Shown here piece after piece: positions 1-14,800 of a stretch of DNA of 64,000 bases (the stretch's first letter is position 1; the number at the start of each line of letters is the position of its first letter). Both the position numbers and the translations under genes were made by a program. The notes below the pieces were generated by a model, which made no database searches, was not told the origin of the DNA, and saw only the letters and a list, made by a program, of their open reading frames with translations. Source of the stretch: Tigriopus japonicus (Eukaryota; Arthropoda; Copepoda; Harpacticoida; Harpacticidae). The DNA lies in contig JAAGOF010000109.1 in NCBI GenBank assembly GCA_010645155.1, positions 1,927,764-1,991,763 of the forward strand, given 5' to 3'.

Positions 1-1189
1 TATTCCTGCGACAGTACGGTAGACAGCATCTCGGGTACATCCTGATATCTCCATCTTTGTGGTCTAAGGGGAAAAAAGCAAAACCTCAAACTCAATGCCA
101 CCAGTGATTCTTTAATGGAATCAGAAAGGGTTTCCCAAGAAAACAAGCCATTTGGCTTTTGGGTGACCTTGGGATTCTGGCGCAAAATATCATGCTATCT
201 CTGAACAATAAGTGTTTCCATTTTTTAAATTTGCAAACACCCAAAATTGGACATACGAATAAGTAATTTAGTTTAAAAAAAGGAATTATACATTCATACG
301 ATTTTGTAGTCAGGTGCTCTCATTTTCGGTTCTGGTTAAGAGCCCTTTCGGTCCATCATTAGTTGGCATACTGAGTGGGAAAATAAGAACTTAGGAAATG
401 TTTAAGGTACTCATAATAAAAATGCGCCATTTTTGTTATGACGTAAAACGCAAATACAAATCTTATTCACCCAACCTCATTACTCACATTTAAGGACAAC
501 TCAATTTCCAATGCCGATTTCCATGTAAAGTAGACTTACTTATAACTTCAATTATTTCCAGACAAATCTTTTAGTTCGTCTCCGGTTCTGACAACTTTTT
601 CCTATTCACTTTTAACCTTCTCAAAAACTGGCGCAAAAAACGCGACAGATGTGAACCTGGAATCAATCCCAATGCAGCAATTGCTCCTTATCCCAATTTG
701 TTATTGTTACTCTATGATGAAACTATCGATTTTATGTCAGAACTCATCTTCTACGGAGTCCTGTATCTAAGAATCAGATCCACTCTCAGTTTTACAGAGC
801 ATTGCAAAATAGGTCCTCAGGAACATCAAAAGGAGAGCAGTGGCTCATATTACATAGGAAACGAATCAAACGATCCTAAAGTTGTGACGGCAAATAAAAC
901 TGTCACATGGGCATCAAATCGTGAGGCAAATCGTGTCAACATCAGCGTTTTTTGCACCATTCTCCATTCTTGAAGTCAATCCTGCTCTATTTGAACTACT
1001 TCAGCCTCACAGATCCTCTCATTGTGGAGATTAGTTCTTGCTAGCCGTTTATTCGGGTGGAACAATTCAATTGCACGGAGAGAAACATAGGAAATAATAA
1101 AGAGCCACAAAAGGAAAAATGGACGAGTAGTAAGTGTTCACTTCAGAGTACTATTCAACAAAACGAGTGAGTGAAGGGGAGAAAGAAAC

Positions 1190-1206
1190 TTCTCTCTCTC
1201 TCTCTC
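1190..1206. repeat. TC dinucleotide microsatellite
   Basis: An uninterrupted TC run of about eight units in non-coding DNA. Confidence 0.8.
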
Positions 1207-4200
1207 ATTGAAGGCACCGGGTTGTTAAAAAGCATCTGCTCTACATCTGCAATTAGACATGGACCATATATGATCGTTCCCACTTTTCCTTGTAGTCTCA
1301 AGTTTTACGAATAGGAAATTAATATATATTTCAAGGTTATTGGTGGATCTATGGCATGTTTGAAAAAAAGACAAGTTCCGCAGAATGCAATGTAAAACCC
1401 AGGAGTGAATGGTTTACTCGTGCTTGAGTGGTATTGCATTAGGTATCGATGCCTTTGGATATTTTGGCAAGGGGTGTCAATTGCATTATGAACGGTCCAA
1501 CAAGCACATTGATTATTGTCGATGATCACTCGCTGATTCTGGCCGATTCTAGGAAAAAGTGAGATCGTGGTTATTTATCGAAAACGTCGATCTTGGCTTT
1601 TGACGGTGAAAGGTACTGGTTTTTGTTGATACAACTCTTTCATTGTTGATGGCAATTCCCATGACGAGATTGTCCAATTGCAAGTCATTCTTTTAACTCT
1701 TCAGTCCCACCATTCTTTGTAAGCAAAGAGTTATTAATTGAAGTTTGGAGAAAAGCCATGTGAGTAAGACACAAATGGAGTTTCTCTGAATGGTTCTGCT
1801 AGTCCTTGGTTGATCAATTATTCCGGATTTTTCGGAAGACGAACATATGGTGCCTTTGAGTTAGTACTGAGCACCCCATCCGTTATGGTTTTCTTCTTGC
1901 TAATGTCTCTTGAGAGTCATAATTTCGTTTAGACCGACGAGACATGGAGTCCGTAAGCTCGTGCACCCCTTTCAAGAGCCCTACATAAGTGCTTTGTATG
2001 TAGAAAACAGGAGAACCGCTACTCATATCAAATGTATAAACTTGCCTAAGCAATAGACTATTGTTGAGAGAAACATGGAATGTGCACGATTTCATGCTTT
2101 TATAAAGGCTATTAAGAGTGAAATATCAAAAATTGGAAATATGAAGTCTACATTTGGTCCAAGAGAATTATGTTGTCCAGAAACAATTGAAAAATTGCCG
2201 ACCAGACCATTAGAAATGCCTGAAGCCGGAAAATGGCTCAACTCAAATCTACGCATTTGGATTTTTCCTGTTTTGATTCTCCTCCCTTTTCTACTTTTAA
2301 CCATTTAAAGGAACACGGTATTAGTTTGTTTTACAATACGATACAAATTTGAAGAGCAAGTTTCTAAAACAAACCAGTTACGATTCAAAGTATTAGTGCG
2401 TAGATTATGTCCAACGTATTTTCCTACTGAACCATTTTTTGCACTTGATTTGACAGGTCATTTGTTGACACTCAAAGTAAAGCTGATATGAATATAGCTG
2501 TCAAAATATATGGCCTTATAATTAGAGAGAACAGCATATACTTCAGGTCTTACGGCATTTGAGCAGGATCTCCGGGTCATTGAGAGATCATAGGACACCT
2601 TGACCACCACCTGCATATGGCACATGAACATGGAGCGCATTGTGAGTAAATCAAAGTGTCGGTGGCGTGTCAGTCGGTCCATTTGTGGTTCTTTTGAAGT
2701 TGATTGGGCTTTTGACCATTAAACCACGGGAACAGGTGAGGGGTTGAACACTCCAATCCGCCAAAGAGAGAAAATGAGAAGGGTTCAAAACTACTACTCC
2801 GAGTCCATCTAACAAACTCACCCCTCTGTATCCAACAATCCCATTGATGGTTTCTGACACAAGCAATGCTTTGCAAAACACGAGGAGGGCCAACATATCG
2901 TTTGTTCACTACATAAACGTAACCGCCATAAGGGAGAGACGAAAAAGACAAATCACCAGGCTAATGAAGCAAACTTCTCTAGCGCTTATGTCCAAAAATG
3001 GAGCCAAAACAACAATTAACTGCCATTCTAGCGTGAATATGGGTGATTTGGACTTGACCAACTGCGTGCTAAAGCTCGTCTTATTCTAAAAATGTGGCTA
3101 GTTTGTCAGTATTTTTAAGGTTTGGAAATCGAACACAGATTGGAAAGGAACCTAATCAGTTTCAATGAGGACTTAGTACCTCTTCATAAAGTCTGCAATC
3201 ATTGGATGATTACAACCGACTTCCAAAGACATTTCCAAGTGCTGATTGAGCGAGGAAAGACCTTTAGTACCTTACTTACATCATTACGACCAAACCATTA
3301 TCGTTATAGTTGAGAGCCTCCGAGAAGGAACTTGTGAGCCGATTAGTAATTGGTAGTGACAGCTTTTTGGAGTAAAATTCTCACTTGGTGTTGGAGAATG
3401 TCAGATTCGATTTCCTTGATGGGTGCAGTGCAATTTCCGCTCATCTTACGTAAATTTTGACTTTGGTTCTCTTGTGTTGGAAGACAAGATCAAGCAAATT
3501 CAAAGCCTTTTCGCCGATTCATGTTCACACCTCATTAGTTTACCAAAGAACGTTGGCGGATGAGCAAACCATTCCAGGAAAGCTTGATTGACTTTTCCTC
3601 GGCTTATCTTACACTTTATCCTCAACAGCTGGTAGTGAAGAGAGTTTGAAATACGCCAATGCTTTGAGAGGGAAATCAGCACCTTGGTCTTCCAACGTCA
3701 TTTCCCTGACCGTCCATTCAAATTGCCTTTGATTATAGGAGAAGCGTACTTTTGGTTGAGGTTCTATAATCCTCGTCACAGGTCTGATAAATGAGCTATC
3801 TGGAGCAAGTAGGCGAGAATCACCCCAAGGTTTGTCAAGACACTTCAGCTCGTAGTCCAAGGTAGTCTCGGTGGTAGTATTGTAGTAGTTTATTACCTTT
3901 CCAGACGACGAATAGTGGTCCTAAACTTTGGAAAGAGAGAATAGAGGGCTGAGCCAACCACCAACCACGAACGTGACAACGACGTCCACACTTTTACAAC
4001 ACCTCCAACGTCCCAGCACCAAATTGCTCTACCGCGTCTCCGGATCAATAGGCCAAAAATGCCCTTTCAATCCAAGCCATTGATGAATGAAATCGACAAA
4101 TGAAGTTTTGGAAAAAGAAAGCAAATAGTAGTTTTCTGTAAATAAACTTTGTTCTACGAGCTCACTGAGGTGGAAAACTTCAATTTAAGGGTAGGTTGCG

Positions 4201-7200
4201 AAAACGTAGGAACAACGCGCGCTTTTCTCTTCTGGCTCCCTAGAAAAGGAAGCATCAGCTGACGAAAGGAAAGAGCGCGCTTTGCTCATCAATGGAACTC
4301 ACCGCTCTAACACGAGCGAGTACGCTAAGCCGGTTCTTTCAGGACTGGGTGGACCTCTCTCCAATCTGGAGAACGTGGTGCCAGAGGAAGATTTGAAGTT
4401 CATGTTCAGTTTTGGATGAGGAGGTTGGGAGTGATCAAGGAGAAGTGCTCTTGTAGTTTGGTTAAGAGAGTGGAGGAAAACAAGGTAATCCTCTGGTGTT
4501 GCTCAGTGGTGGATTGGAGCTCGTTTTGCTTGATTGCACCAGAGGCTTTTTGCAAAACATTAAATCACAAGCCAAGGTGTTTCTCTCTCTCTTTCTCCAA
4601 AGAAGCTAGTTTTTGTTGGCTATTTTGTGGGATTTTGATTACGGTGAAGTGAAACTGATCATAGAGGTGGATCTTCTGGGAAGAACAGCTGAGTTCGCAG
4701 GTACAGCCTTTTCATGGTATTGATTTGAACACAATTGACTGAAAACTGTCGAAAAAGCTGCATTGTGTATTTTTTGGCTTGGATGTCCATTATCTACTTA
4801 ATCCTAAATCAGTCTTCCATCTCCCCCTCCCTGGGTCTCTTTGATCCGTTCCCCTTGGATTCATTCCACATGCATGCACTACAGACCAGAATCCAACTAA
4901 CCCCCGGGAGTGGAAGTGTTCCTGGATCCCCACTATAATCAGGGCACATGGACTGCTAACTAATTCCTCTACTCTAGATTGGCTTTCTTTCGGGTTAATT
5001 CAGTGTACTCCCTGGATCTCCCCATGGAATTTCTGGCAAGTGCGGACAAATCCATGCAAATTACCCGTCATTAGGCATGCTTTTGTGCCTTCCTCTGTCT
5101 GGGCGATTGGTACAAATTTGCGCTCAAGCGGCTTCTGTAGGGCACAATAGCCGGTTTTTTTCTAGGGCTTTGAGCCATAAAGTCTCGGCATCTTTTATTC
5201 CTCTGATGAGCTCATTCACGGGAAATTGGACAAAGATAGATGAAGCTGAAGATAAAGTTTCTTATCAAGTCCATATAGGGTCCAATTTTTTCTTTCGACC
5301 ACTCTGCTGACAAGAGACAAGTGAGTGTTCTGTAGACGCAAAAGTGGGAATCTAAGAAGTGATGGTACAAAAATGATTACTTCGGTGTGGTGAGGCCCTT
5401 CCTTCACTTGTCAGTGTGTCGGACATGTCTAAATGATATTTGCCAAGTATTTTTTTCCCCGGTCAATGTGAGCAAACTCTTTTCTGTTTGCCAACTTGAC
5501 TGGCAGTTTGATAGGCATTTCAAGACACACGTATAAGAACTGGAAGGTTTGATTGTATTTGTCCAACAAACATTAACAGACCAAAGATGGACGGCAGGCT
5601 TTTAAGTGATAGATTCCAATGGTATGGCAAGTCCACCCAAATGGCGATAAGGCATTTCAATACGGACATCGGGCAGGATGAGCAAAAAACTGAGCAAATA
5701 CGCCAATGAAACATAACCTCACTGGCCAGTGCACCACCGCAGCTTACTCACAAACCTTTTTGGACTGATTTTATGGCTTCTAATCATTGCCATGACTACC
5801 AACTCACGCTTTGCTCTGAAAGAAAGGGTGAATCCAAATGGCAGCGATAGAGAAGCTCAAATGCGTATTCTTGGTTGGTTGCATATGGCAGTAATGTTTT
5901 GTAGCAAACCTTATTTGTCACTCTCCTGGAACGATTCCGAGAGTCACATGAGAACGACATTTAAGAGCACACGTAGGATTTTCACAGGAGATATTTTGAG
6001 ACTTGAGGGTATGTAAACAAGGCAAATCGTCTCCATCCGTTCCATGAGAGACAAATTTGACAGCCAAAAGGTTGGCTTAACCACGGGAGTCCATAACTTG
6101 AAAGTTGATCCCACCTCAAGTACTGATTCCCAACAGCTGAGCTTTCCACTCCTTCCGATTGAATCGTCTATTTTGGTATTAGTATTGCTTACTCGGACTG
6201 GTTGTCAAAGGCCCTGATCTCCCATCAGTTTCAATTAGTGTGATTCTGGTTTTTACAGTGCGTTCCCATATCGAGGATGTGGGTTTGAATGACTTTTAGT
6301 GGATGATTAATGTCTGTCCGATTGATTTTTTTCTCGTCTCGTCGTAGACATGTGGTCAATTTCGTTGCACCGAGCGATGGGTGAGATAGATGAATTGAGA
6401 ATTGACGGGTGAACATAAATTTGAGGAAACACTAATGTCCATCCTACGACAGTTCAAAGCTCTAAAATGTGAGAGAAATCTCGTAAATATTGTGTCATTT
6501 CCCTTCGATTTTGTAGCTTATGTTTGTCGTCGATTCTGAGTCGTAAATCAGGGACTATGCGTCGAGGATATTCATGTGTCTTATTTGCTTGGTTGCAGAG
6601 GATACTCATAAAAGCCTTGATTACTTTGCCATTTGTTTTTTGAGCGCGAAAAAGAGGCAAGCTTCAACACACGTGGTGCGTTTCTAGTTAGCTTAGGATA
6701 AGCGGTGCTTCTAAATTTTCCAATCATGACTTGGCTTGGCGGTAGTTTTTTTATGAGGTAAACCTTATGTATACGCCAAGTCATAGCAAAGAAATCCATG
6801 ACTCTCAGTTTTAAATGAGCATTTCATTCTAAAGCGGTTCTCCCAAGATTGAATTCTTCACTCGTTCCCGAATTCCCAAGTGTTCCTCTCTTCTTTTATG
6901 AACTCGGGGGTTGACAAATGGACTTTTTTTTACCAAGGGTGGAACATACATGCCCCTTGCAATCTGGGGGAGGCGAAAAAGAGCCTCTATTGGACCCCTG
7001 GGCTCAAACTCTTAGAGCGGGTTTTATTGATGATGTGTTTTTCACGAGATCCCTTCGCCTTTGGGGAAGTGGATTGAAATTCAAATTTGGCTTGTAGCCC
7101 GATAGTTTTGGGCAGGATGACGATGGTCAAAAGTTTTCTTTTGGGCGCATCCAACAAATGCTCATTCAATTTTGGACGCCTTGGGAGGCTGCCTTCAATT

Positions 7201-7354
7201 TGCTAAGGATGTTTTGTTCAACACAGATCTCTGGGCTTTTTTGCTTCTTCCTTTGCTTCTCCAACCTGATAAACTTCCCTTGCTTTACTTTTTGGGTCTT
7301 GTTGTTACAATTGGGAAAGCCATTTGCCTCATTTAAAGTTGAAATGGAGACGAA

Positions 7355-7373
7355 ACAACAACAGCAACAGCAG
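7355..7373. repeat. Short CAA/CAG trinucleotide tract
   Basis: A run of mixed CAA and CAG triplets. It gives a poly-Gln or poly-Cys stretch in chance open frames on the two strands, and nothing indicates that it is coding. Confidence 0.6.
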
Positions 7374-8564
7374 CTACCCACCAACGAGCTCTCAACCCAA
7401 ATTTCATGGCTGATGTGTGTGTATGGGAAGAGAGGTCAGTCACTCACTAGCTCACTTTGAAGCGGAGAAACGTCCCAAATCTACTCTTCAATACTCTCCT
7501 TGGACTTCTTGATATTGTCCATTCCAAATCTTGAACTATTCTCTAGTGATTGAACTTTGAGATGTTTGTCCAACCTTTAGGTACACCTGAAAGATGGATC
7601 CAGCCCTTCAAAAGATGTCCATGCCAAAACTGAACCTATGTTAAGAAGTCCAGAACATCTTAAGCTGGAGTAGTACTCTATGATTAAAGCTGAATGTCTG
7701 CGCAGTTGGACGTAGGGTCTGACATTGGCTGGACAAACTCGAATGCTCTCCTCCAAATCAACCAAGCGAGTTGGCAGCAGACTGAGAATGGAGAGAGGAG
7801 TACTGGAAGTAGAAGAAGAAGGAAAAAAGAGACCTCCTTGAGAGGGGAGCTGCACATAAATCTGCCTTTACTTCTCTCCATCACCTCTATCCACAGGAGG
7901 AATGGAGCGAGAGAGCAACCCTGTGTACCACCACAAGAAATTAAGGTACAAGTGTTAGAGAGATCGATGGAATCCGAAGGCGAGCTTGGCTACAAAAAGG
8001 TGACCAAGGAGGAAGGCGGAAAGTGTTGGAAAACTCATTAATTTTTCGATTCTTTCCTTTGTTCGGCACATTTCTGTTGAAATGAGTTTACGGATTGAAG
8101 CGTCGAAGCGTCCAAAGGGGAAAAAAGTCCCAGCCAGATCCAAGATGGATGAACATCTCCACAAGTGCGGATGATAATCAATCGAATTTGAATTTATAGC
8201 AGAAGAACGTTAGCCGTCATAGGTCGTTTGGATCGCTTTTCTATGCTAATGCCCTCCATACCCAAGTATTTTTATGGATTCGTTCACAATAGAATAATTC
8301 GGTTTTTATTCGTATATTTTCAGTTCGGACTCCTTCTGTGATTCTAATTTTCGGTCGTCAAAAGTGGAGCCAAGTTGTCACAAGCTTCATCTCTTTTCTG
8401 AGGGGAGTTCCATAAGTGAATCTAACATCGTCGTTGCTTCCAAAGTGTTCTATTTTCAAAAGTCATCAGTCATAATTTAAAAAAAAAGAGTCCCCTCATC
8501 CTTGTCCCCCGAATCATGATAAGAAGGAAGAGAGCTCTTTTTTAATGCGGAGTACGTTTAAAAG

Positions 8565-8600
8565 AGTGTGTCTGCATGGATGTGTGTGGGGATGTGTGTG
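8565..8600. repeat. GT-rich tract upstream of the frazzled start codon
   Basis: Imperfect TG/GTGTG repeats about 180 bp upstream of the signal-peptide ATG, probably in the 5' UTR or promoter. A TTTAAAA-like sequence lies just before it, near 8557, but I cannot call it a TATA box with any certainty. Confidence 0.4.
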
Positions 8601-8779
8601 AACAAATTCTCTGGGCAACAGAAAAAATGCCTTTGAATTGAGGTTAAGTGGTGGAAATATATGCGCTCGTGTCTCAACAAAAAGAATTCCCTCACAATTG
8701 ACGACAATGAGTCTGAATGGGAACATCCCCGAATCATCGCACAAGTTATAGAAAAAGGCGCCCATATGAAGGGTGCAAA

Positions 8780-8843
8780 ATGAGGGTCCCAATCATATTG
8801 CTCACCCTCGCAACATTAAAGTGCTCATGGATTTCTTGTCAAG
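8780..8843 (+). CDS. fra: frazzled exon 1: start codon and signal peptide
   Basis: The ATG opens a 21-codon peptide ([20 protein letters not shown]...) with a hydrophobic core and ends at a strong donor (GTAAGC) in phase 1. The next Ig exon, 11.9 kb downstream, starts in the matching phase and completes a Gly codon. The distance is large, so the pairing rests on phase, the signal-peptide character and the lack of another candidate nearby. Confidence 0.8.
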
Positions 8844-11800
8844 GTAAGCCCCCAACGTTTTAGATTACAGATTCACACCTCACCCTTACATATATTCGGA
8901 AACCAGACTCTCATTATCTTGTATAACAATAGGAGATATTGTGCAATATCTATTTATGTTGGATAAAATAGACAACAAATATCTATAAAGAGTTGCAATG
9001 CGCAATTCAAGGTTGAAAGGGGAAACAACGAGGAGAGAAATGAAGGCCACATGTTTCGGTTTGACGTTAGTACTGTTTTTAGACGAGAAGACTGCATTTC
9101 ATGAAAATAAAATGACGTTCGAAATCTAGGTAGCATTTATAATCAATCATAAAAAAGCAATACACATTGATTAACTTGGTCACTTCTGATGTCATTGAGA
9201 AATTCAAGTATGAACCTGTGATCTATTGCTTCTCAAATCTTTTCTCACCCACCTTGTAAAAGGATTGATTGATTGGTCCAAGTAGTGTCGTTCAAACCAA
9301 ACATTGACATTAAACGAGACAGACGGTGTGCCAATCAAATCAACGAACCCGCATTGTTCCAAAATTAAGGTCGACCTTGTGGATGATTGCATTTCTCGTC
9401 TGACATTAATGTGAGCATTCGTTAATCCAACCACGTCCTGATTCATTTCAAAATTGAGTGTTCTGTCCATACAAGCGTGTGATGTGATACTACATATATT
9501 ATATCTCAAACCAATGTGAGTGAGTGGTGGTGATTACAGGGCACTCAAAACCTGGATGAACCCTTCTGATTACATGTCAGAGATGTCAAGGAGACATAAT
9601 CCGGTCCTATTGACCTTCTGTTATCCAAACGAAAGTGGATGAATCCCCTCCATTTTGTCCCACATGTAGTACGTAGTACTAAAATGCTTCATAAGGCGAT
9701 TCGTCGTATCAAGTGACAAAAAGTGTCTCGAATTTTTGACACTCACATGCCTATAGACGCGATTCATGAGCTCCTGTGTGAGCAAGTATGATTCATAACA
9801 TTTTACGAACATACCTTCATTGAAAAAGACAGAAAGAAATGCAAGTGGCTACTGATTTCAATTTTGATAGGCAACCACCACCAACTAGCTCACTTGATTG
9901 CTATCTGAGTGTGAAATCGGACACATCCAGAGCTTCCAAGGCTCGCTTATCACTCGGGTCACATCTCTCTTTCTTCGTTACAAGAACTTACAGATTGATG
10001 CAGCTAAATGGCATATTGCAAACCAAAAACTTAGTTCTTTAACATCTAGACGTCTTCTTGGATCATTTGAGTTGGGAGCAAACCCAACAACTACGTGCTA
10101 GTTATCTTGCCTCAACGAGGTTTTTCATCCCTTCGAGCGTTTTTTCTGACATTTGAGAAGCGATTTTTCAACGACTTAGTTGCTTCTGTTGTCGTTGGAT
10201 AGGTTCATATGAAGACAACCAATGGCTAAGAGACGTTTGACTTAGTTTCGTTTCTCATGTTTTGAACGAAATTTAGTTCCAAATAAACTGTTGGTGCCTT
10301 CGAGTCTGACTTTTATTTTCCGGAGCTCAAATCTGTTGTGAGAAGGAAGAGATCTCCAAAGTCTGGCGTCCAAACTGACCGTTTTTTGAGGGAGCCTCTA
10401 GAGTTCTCTGGTGACAATGCATGGATTCTTTGTCTTGTTCATGAAGAAATGAGAGTGCTCTAGGTCTAGGTCTTCAATGTTCAAGAGAGATTTGGATCTT
10501 GGAAGGGATGTTTTGGGGGGAGAAATTGGTCCTTCATTTTATGACCTATGGGATGTGACAAATGTTTTAATTGGTCTGTATTCCTGGAAATCAGGTCAAT
10601 TCATCCCGTTGGCTTTTGGATTAGTTTGAGCCCCTATTATGCCCTACAATAACAAAAATGGACGTTTCACACCTAGGGAAGGACTGACGTCGGATCAGGA
10701 ATTTGTAGCCCTTCGTAATGAAATCAGTTTACAATTGTCATAAAGTGACGGTTTGAAATTTACAAGCGTTAAATCAACAGGCAAGCCACATGATAATCTT
10801 AGCTCAAATACTGTTGCCAAATACTACAAGTTCGAGTCAACATATATTCACCTGGAAGATACTACTATCCAAGGATTAAAATAAGAGTCTTCAAGGAGAC
10901 AATCGACACCGACGACAAACCTTTGTGGGAGACTTGAAGAAGTTCCTATCTATTGACAAAGTATCCCTTGTTTACACCATAATCCCGACAAAGTGGTGTG
11001 ATAAGTAGGCGAAGACATCTTCTCAAACGATTTGTTTCATGCCCCCAAAAGTTCGTCAAGGATGGACTCCTTCAACAACTTGTCCTGATTTCATCACTGA
11101 CGTGTTTTTCTATGCCAAATAAGACCATCTGGCGAAACAATAGCCTTGCTTTTAGAATATCCATGATGAAGAAGGGTTGTGAGTTGTCAAAAATCTTGGG
11201 AGCTCCAAAAAGACATTTGTGTGGAATTCGATTGATTCGGAAAGGAAACCGCAAAACACTTCGAAAACTTGACTACATGAGATTTTGCACACCTTTGGCA
11301 AAGCTGCACTGAAGGAAACGAAGAAGACCCGTAATTCTTCCGAAAACAAATCTTTATTTTCTTTGCCTCCCAGCCATAACAACCACTAATGGTTCTGGTC
11401 CGCAGTTTCCGGATAAAGAATTGGTACTGAAGCCAAAGAAGAGAAAAGCAAGCTCCTTTTTATATCTAGGCTTCAAATTTCTCGTCACCGAACCAATAAC
11501 AACCAATTTAGCTCTTTTCTCGTCGTAAAGGTTGGTCCAAGGCAGAACGAATTTCAACCCTTTTGTCTTGTCCAAGTTACGTAGGAGATAGCGGTTCGCC
11601 TTTGTTTCATGCTCTTCAATCACTATTCATTAGGTCAGAAACCATTTTTTAACGAGATGCCCACATACTTTTCTGGGACCCTATTGAGATAAGAATAGAG
11701 GAAGAACCTCGTTTTCAGACAATATGGAACGCTCTTGACACCAAGGCGGAGATTCAAGATAAGAGCTCCTCCATTCACAAGGATTTGAATAATTTCCCGG

Positions 11801-14800
11801 CCCTCTTCTTCGCTTTCAAATTGGACTTTGGCTCTTATCTGTGAATCTAATCTGGCCAGGAATTCTATTCACACCTTAAGTGCTGGTTCTGACGGTCATT
11901 TGGGGTCCCCAAGGATCCCCAAATGATAACCAATTGCCATGAAGAAGATCATTTACTCCTTTTCAAATCGACACAACACTACCGAAGAACTCTGGCCAAG
12001 TTCAACGCCCGTCTGTACAGCTCATTGCTCAATAAACAATATGTGCCATAAACTCATTTCACACCCTCGATGTTGATGGTAGGCAAGTGTAAAAATGTTT
12101 GAGATCCGTTTTACAACTTTTTCTAAGCAATTGCACTGACATAAAAGTCCATTGTCAAAACAGAGCACAACACGTTTTCTTCTTCGGTGAAGATGTAACC
12201 AAGGAACATAAAAACCTGACATGGGGTGTAGCTGTACTTTTTAGAATATGAAACATTTACGCAAAAAGAAAGCCAGATAAATGAAGAATGATTCCACCGA
12301 ACTCTGAACAAAGATTGTCGTTAATATTTAATTTGACCCTTTTTCCACTCCAAACTATGCAACACCTCGTATTAGCAGCGTACAAATTAGTCTAAAACCC
12401 GTGTTCCTCTACGGTATACTAATATGCACCTTCTTATTTAGTGCACAAACTCCCGTTCGCTTCTGCCTTTTTGCGTCCTTAATAGAAAAACACAATTATC
12501 TTTGGGAGCTTCCACCCTCCTCCTATTTTCTGGTCCCCTTCTAGCAAACAAAGATCTCGTCTTTGCGTTTTATACCCTGATGAAGAGGCCATTCCTTTTT
12601 CCAAGGCAATATTTTGATGTCATCATTGCTTTTTCAAGCCAAGTCGTTCGTTGTTGGATGGCAAGTTGTCCCCAAAGCAAACAAGCCCCGCGTTCGTGTA
12701 TCGCGCATATTAAGCAGACTATACACATACATACAGTACACCAAGTATTGGGTCATAGTCGTTGTTCCCGACGAAGACCACTATGGACCCTCTTGTGTTT
12801 CTCGTTCCTCCTCGATCCATTGTTGTGTGGAACTACCCTCTGATTTAGTGGCTTTGTCATTATTTTCTGTCATAAGAAAGAGGAGGAAAGTTGACAAAGT
12901 GGATCGTCTTCAGGGATCCCCTTAGTAGTGGCGATATTCACGGTTCATATTTAAAAGTCGACCATAATGACCGGAGTTTTGAATGAAAGTACTAAAACTT
13001 GGGTCATTGTCTGATAAGGGAGGTGCTATACTGTTTATACGATAGAAATTGGGCCATGATTACTCCAATCCTCAAGATGAGGCTGGCCTGACAGCCAGAC
13101 AATTGAAGAGGCGTTGGAAGCTTCTGAATCGGTTCCTTTTTTTGCTCTCATCCATATCTATTCATCTCTTCTGTAATGAAAGGATTGATGACTAGTGTAG
13201 AAAAACTTGATCAAACCCATTCTTCCACCTTGTTGGTTTTGAGTCAAACCCATTTGAGAGTCTCGATTGTCGCACTAATCATGTCTGGCCAGGCTTTGTA
13301 TTTCCCCCGTCGATTCCGCTTCGAGATCCTTGTTCAAACATGGTGACATGCCACTTACGGACGTACGTAGAGTTTCCTTCCCCTCTTCAAAAACCAACAG
13401 CCATATCATTCCAAATTTCATTCGCACAATTCAATCGAACAAATGAAAGAAAGAAGGAAGGAGAGTGGATGGTGGATTATTATGTGAAGGGATAAGCCTC
13501 GTTTTGTGGTTCCACTTTTTGGAGCCACGTGGAACAGACGCCCGCTTTCTTAACTACAATGCGTCGATGACGAAGAAATGGAGGAGGGTGGGGCGAGTTG
13601 TGCAACACTGTGATACAGGGTGCTGCAAAATATGTTGTAGCTTCTAAGGCCTCAATCTAAATTATTCAAAACCTTCAACGAGGAGTACCTTTATGAGGGT
13701 AAATGTATCTTCTTATTATTCATGCGTAGGATTTTTACTTTTAAAACACTACTCTGTTGCATGAATACACACCATGTAAGAAAGCAGTCCAGAGAGTGTT
13801 TGAAAATGCCGAAGAATATGTGAGCGAGTTCTTCGACGATGATGATTCATCCGCTTAATGGTCCACGAAGAATGGAACAGGTCCCAGAGCATTCTCCCTC
13901 CCAAAAAGAACTAGCTAGCAGGTTATTGTGTCTTTCGCACACCCTTTCCTTCTGTTGAACATTGGGATTGATTCTTCTTGAAGATGGTCCGATTGAGGTT
14001 TGAATATATGAAGTGAGCCACACCCTAATTACAAATTGAGCACCATAGGGGAGGGGGTGGGGAGGTTGTACGTAGGTGAAACTTGAGCCAGTTCTCTCAC
14101 CCTCTCAAGGAATCCGGGAAGGGCGTTTTGAACTTCACGGCCAACTGACTTCAATTACTTTTTTCCCATTAAAAATTGATTCTACCATGATTGATCCCCT
14201 TGTATCGAAATTTAAGTGGACACCGTCCACCCTCACTCACATGAGGCTTCTTGCATTGACCCTTCCTCGTTTTTATGGTAATTCCATCAACCCTCTGCTT
14301 CTGTTTACACTCGATTCAAGTGTGCGGACACTACATAAACAAGCGTGGTAATCAATTCCACCCTTATGACATGTGCTCACTTTTTAAAACTGATCAACAC
14401 TATGCATTGGGATGGATTTTATTATTAGTTAAAAGACCAAGTAACGCTTTGCATAATAGTGATGAGTGATGACTCACTGGAAAAAGGATATTCTGGTTGT
14501 TTGAGAGAACGACACGATGAGGGTTGATGTGCCATCTGCATCGTTTCCAATCCCTGTTTACATGTTTTCTCTAGCTTAATCCGCTTAAGTCGAGGAACTA
14601 CAACACCAGAGGTTAGCCTAGCTAACACTTCCATTGTCCAAGAGCATCGCTACTGTTCTTATACTGTACATATACTGTATTCTGCCAATTTCTGATTCCA
14701 TCATTCGCCAGACAGAGACGGATCACGGAGTCGAAATTGGTTGATCTCATTACAAGCATCCTCGAAACCAGATGCCTCCTTTCGCACCCACCCTGGTCAT

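Larger units (their letters stand above)
1..8779. other. Region without a recognised gene, upstream of frazzled
   Basis: I read both strands and found only short open frames, often overlapping on opposite strands, with no family resemblance and no convincing set of splice sites. The stretch holds simple-sequence tracts (a TC run near 1190, a CAA/CAG run near 7355, a GT-rich tract near 8565) and is otherwise unremarkable AT-leaning DNA. The last few hundred bases should contain the frazzled promoter and 5' UTR, but I cannot place a start of transcription. A minus-strand open frame at 3609-3860 is the only stretch that reads somewhat like protein; see findings. Confidence 0.5.

Noticed and set aside
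11640..11870. Possible decayed mobile-element coding segment in intron 1
   Set aside because: The short frame ([20 protein letters not shown]...) has no start, ends in a stop, and I cannot tie it to a transposase or reverse transcriptase family.
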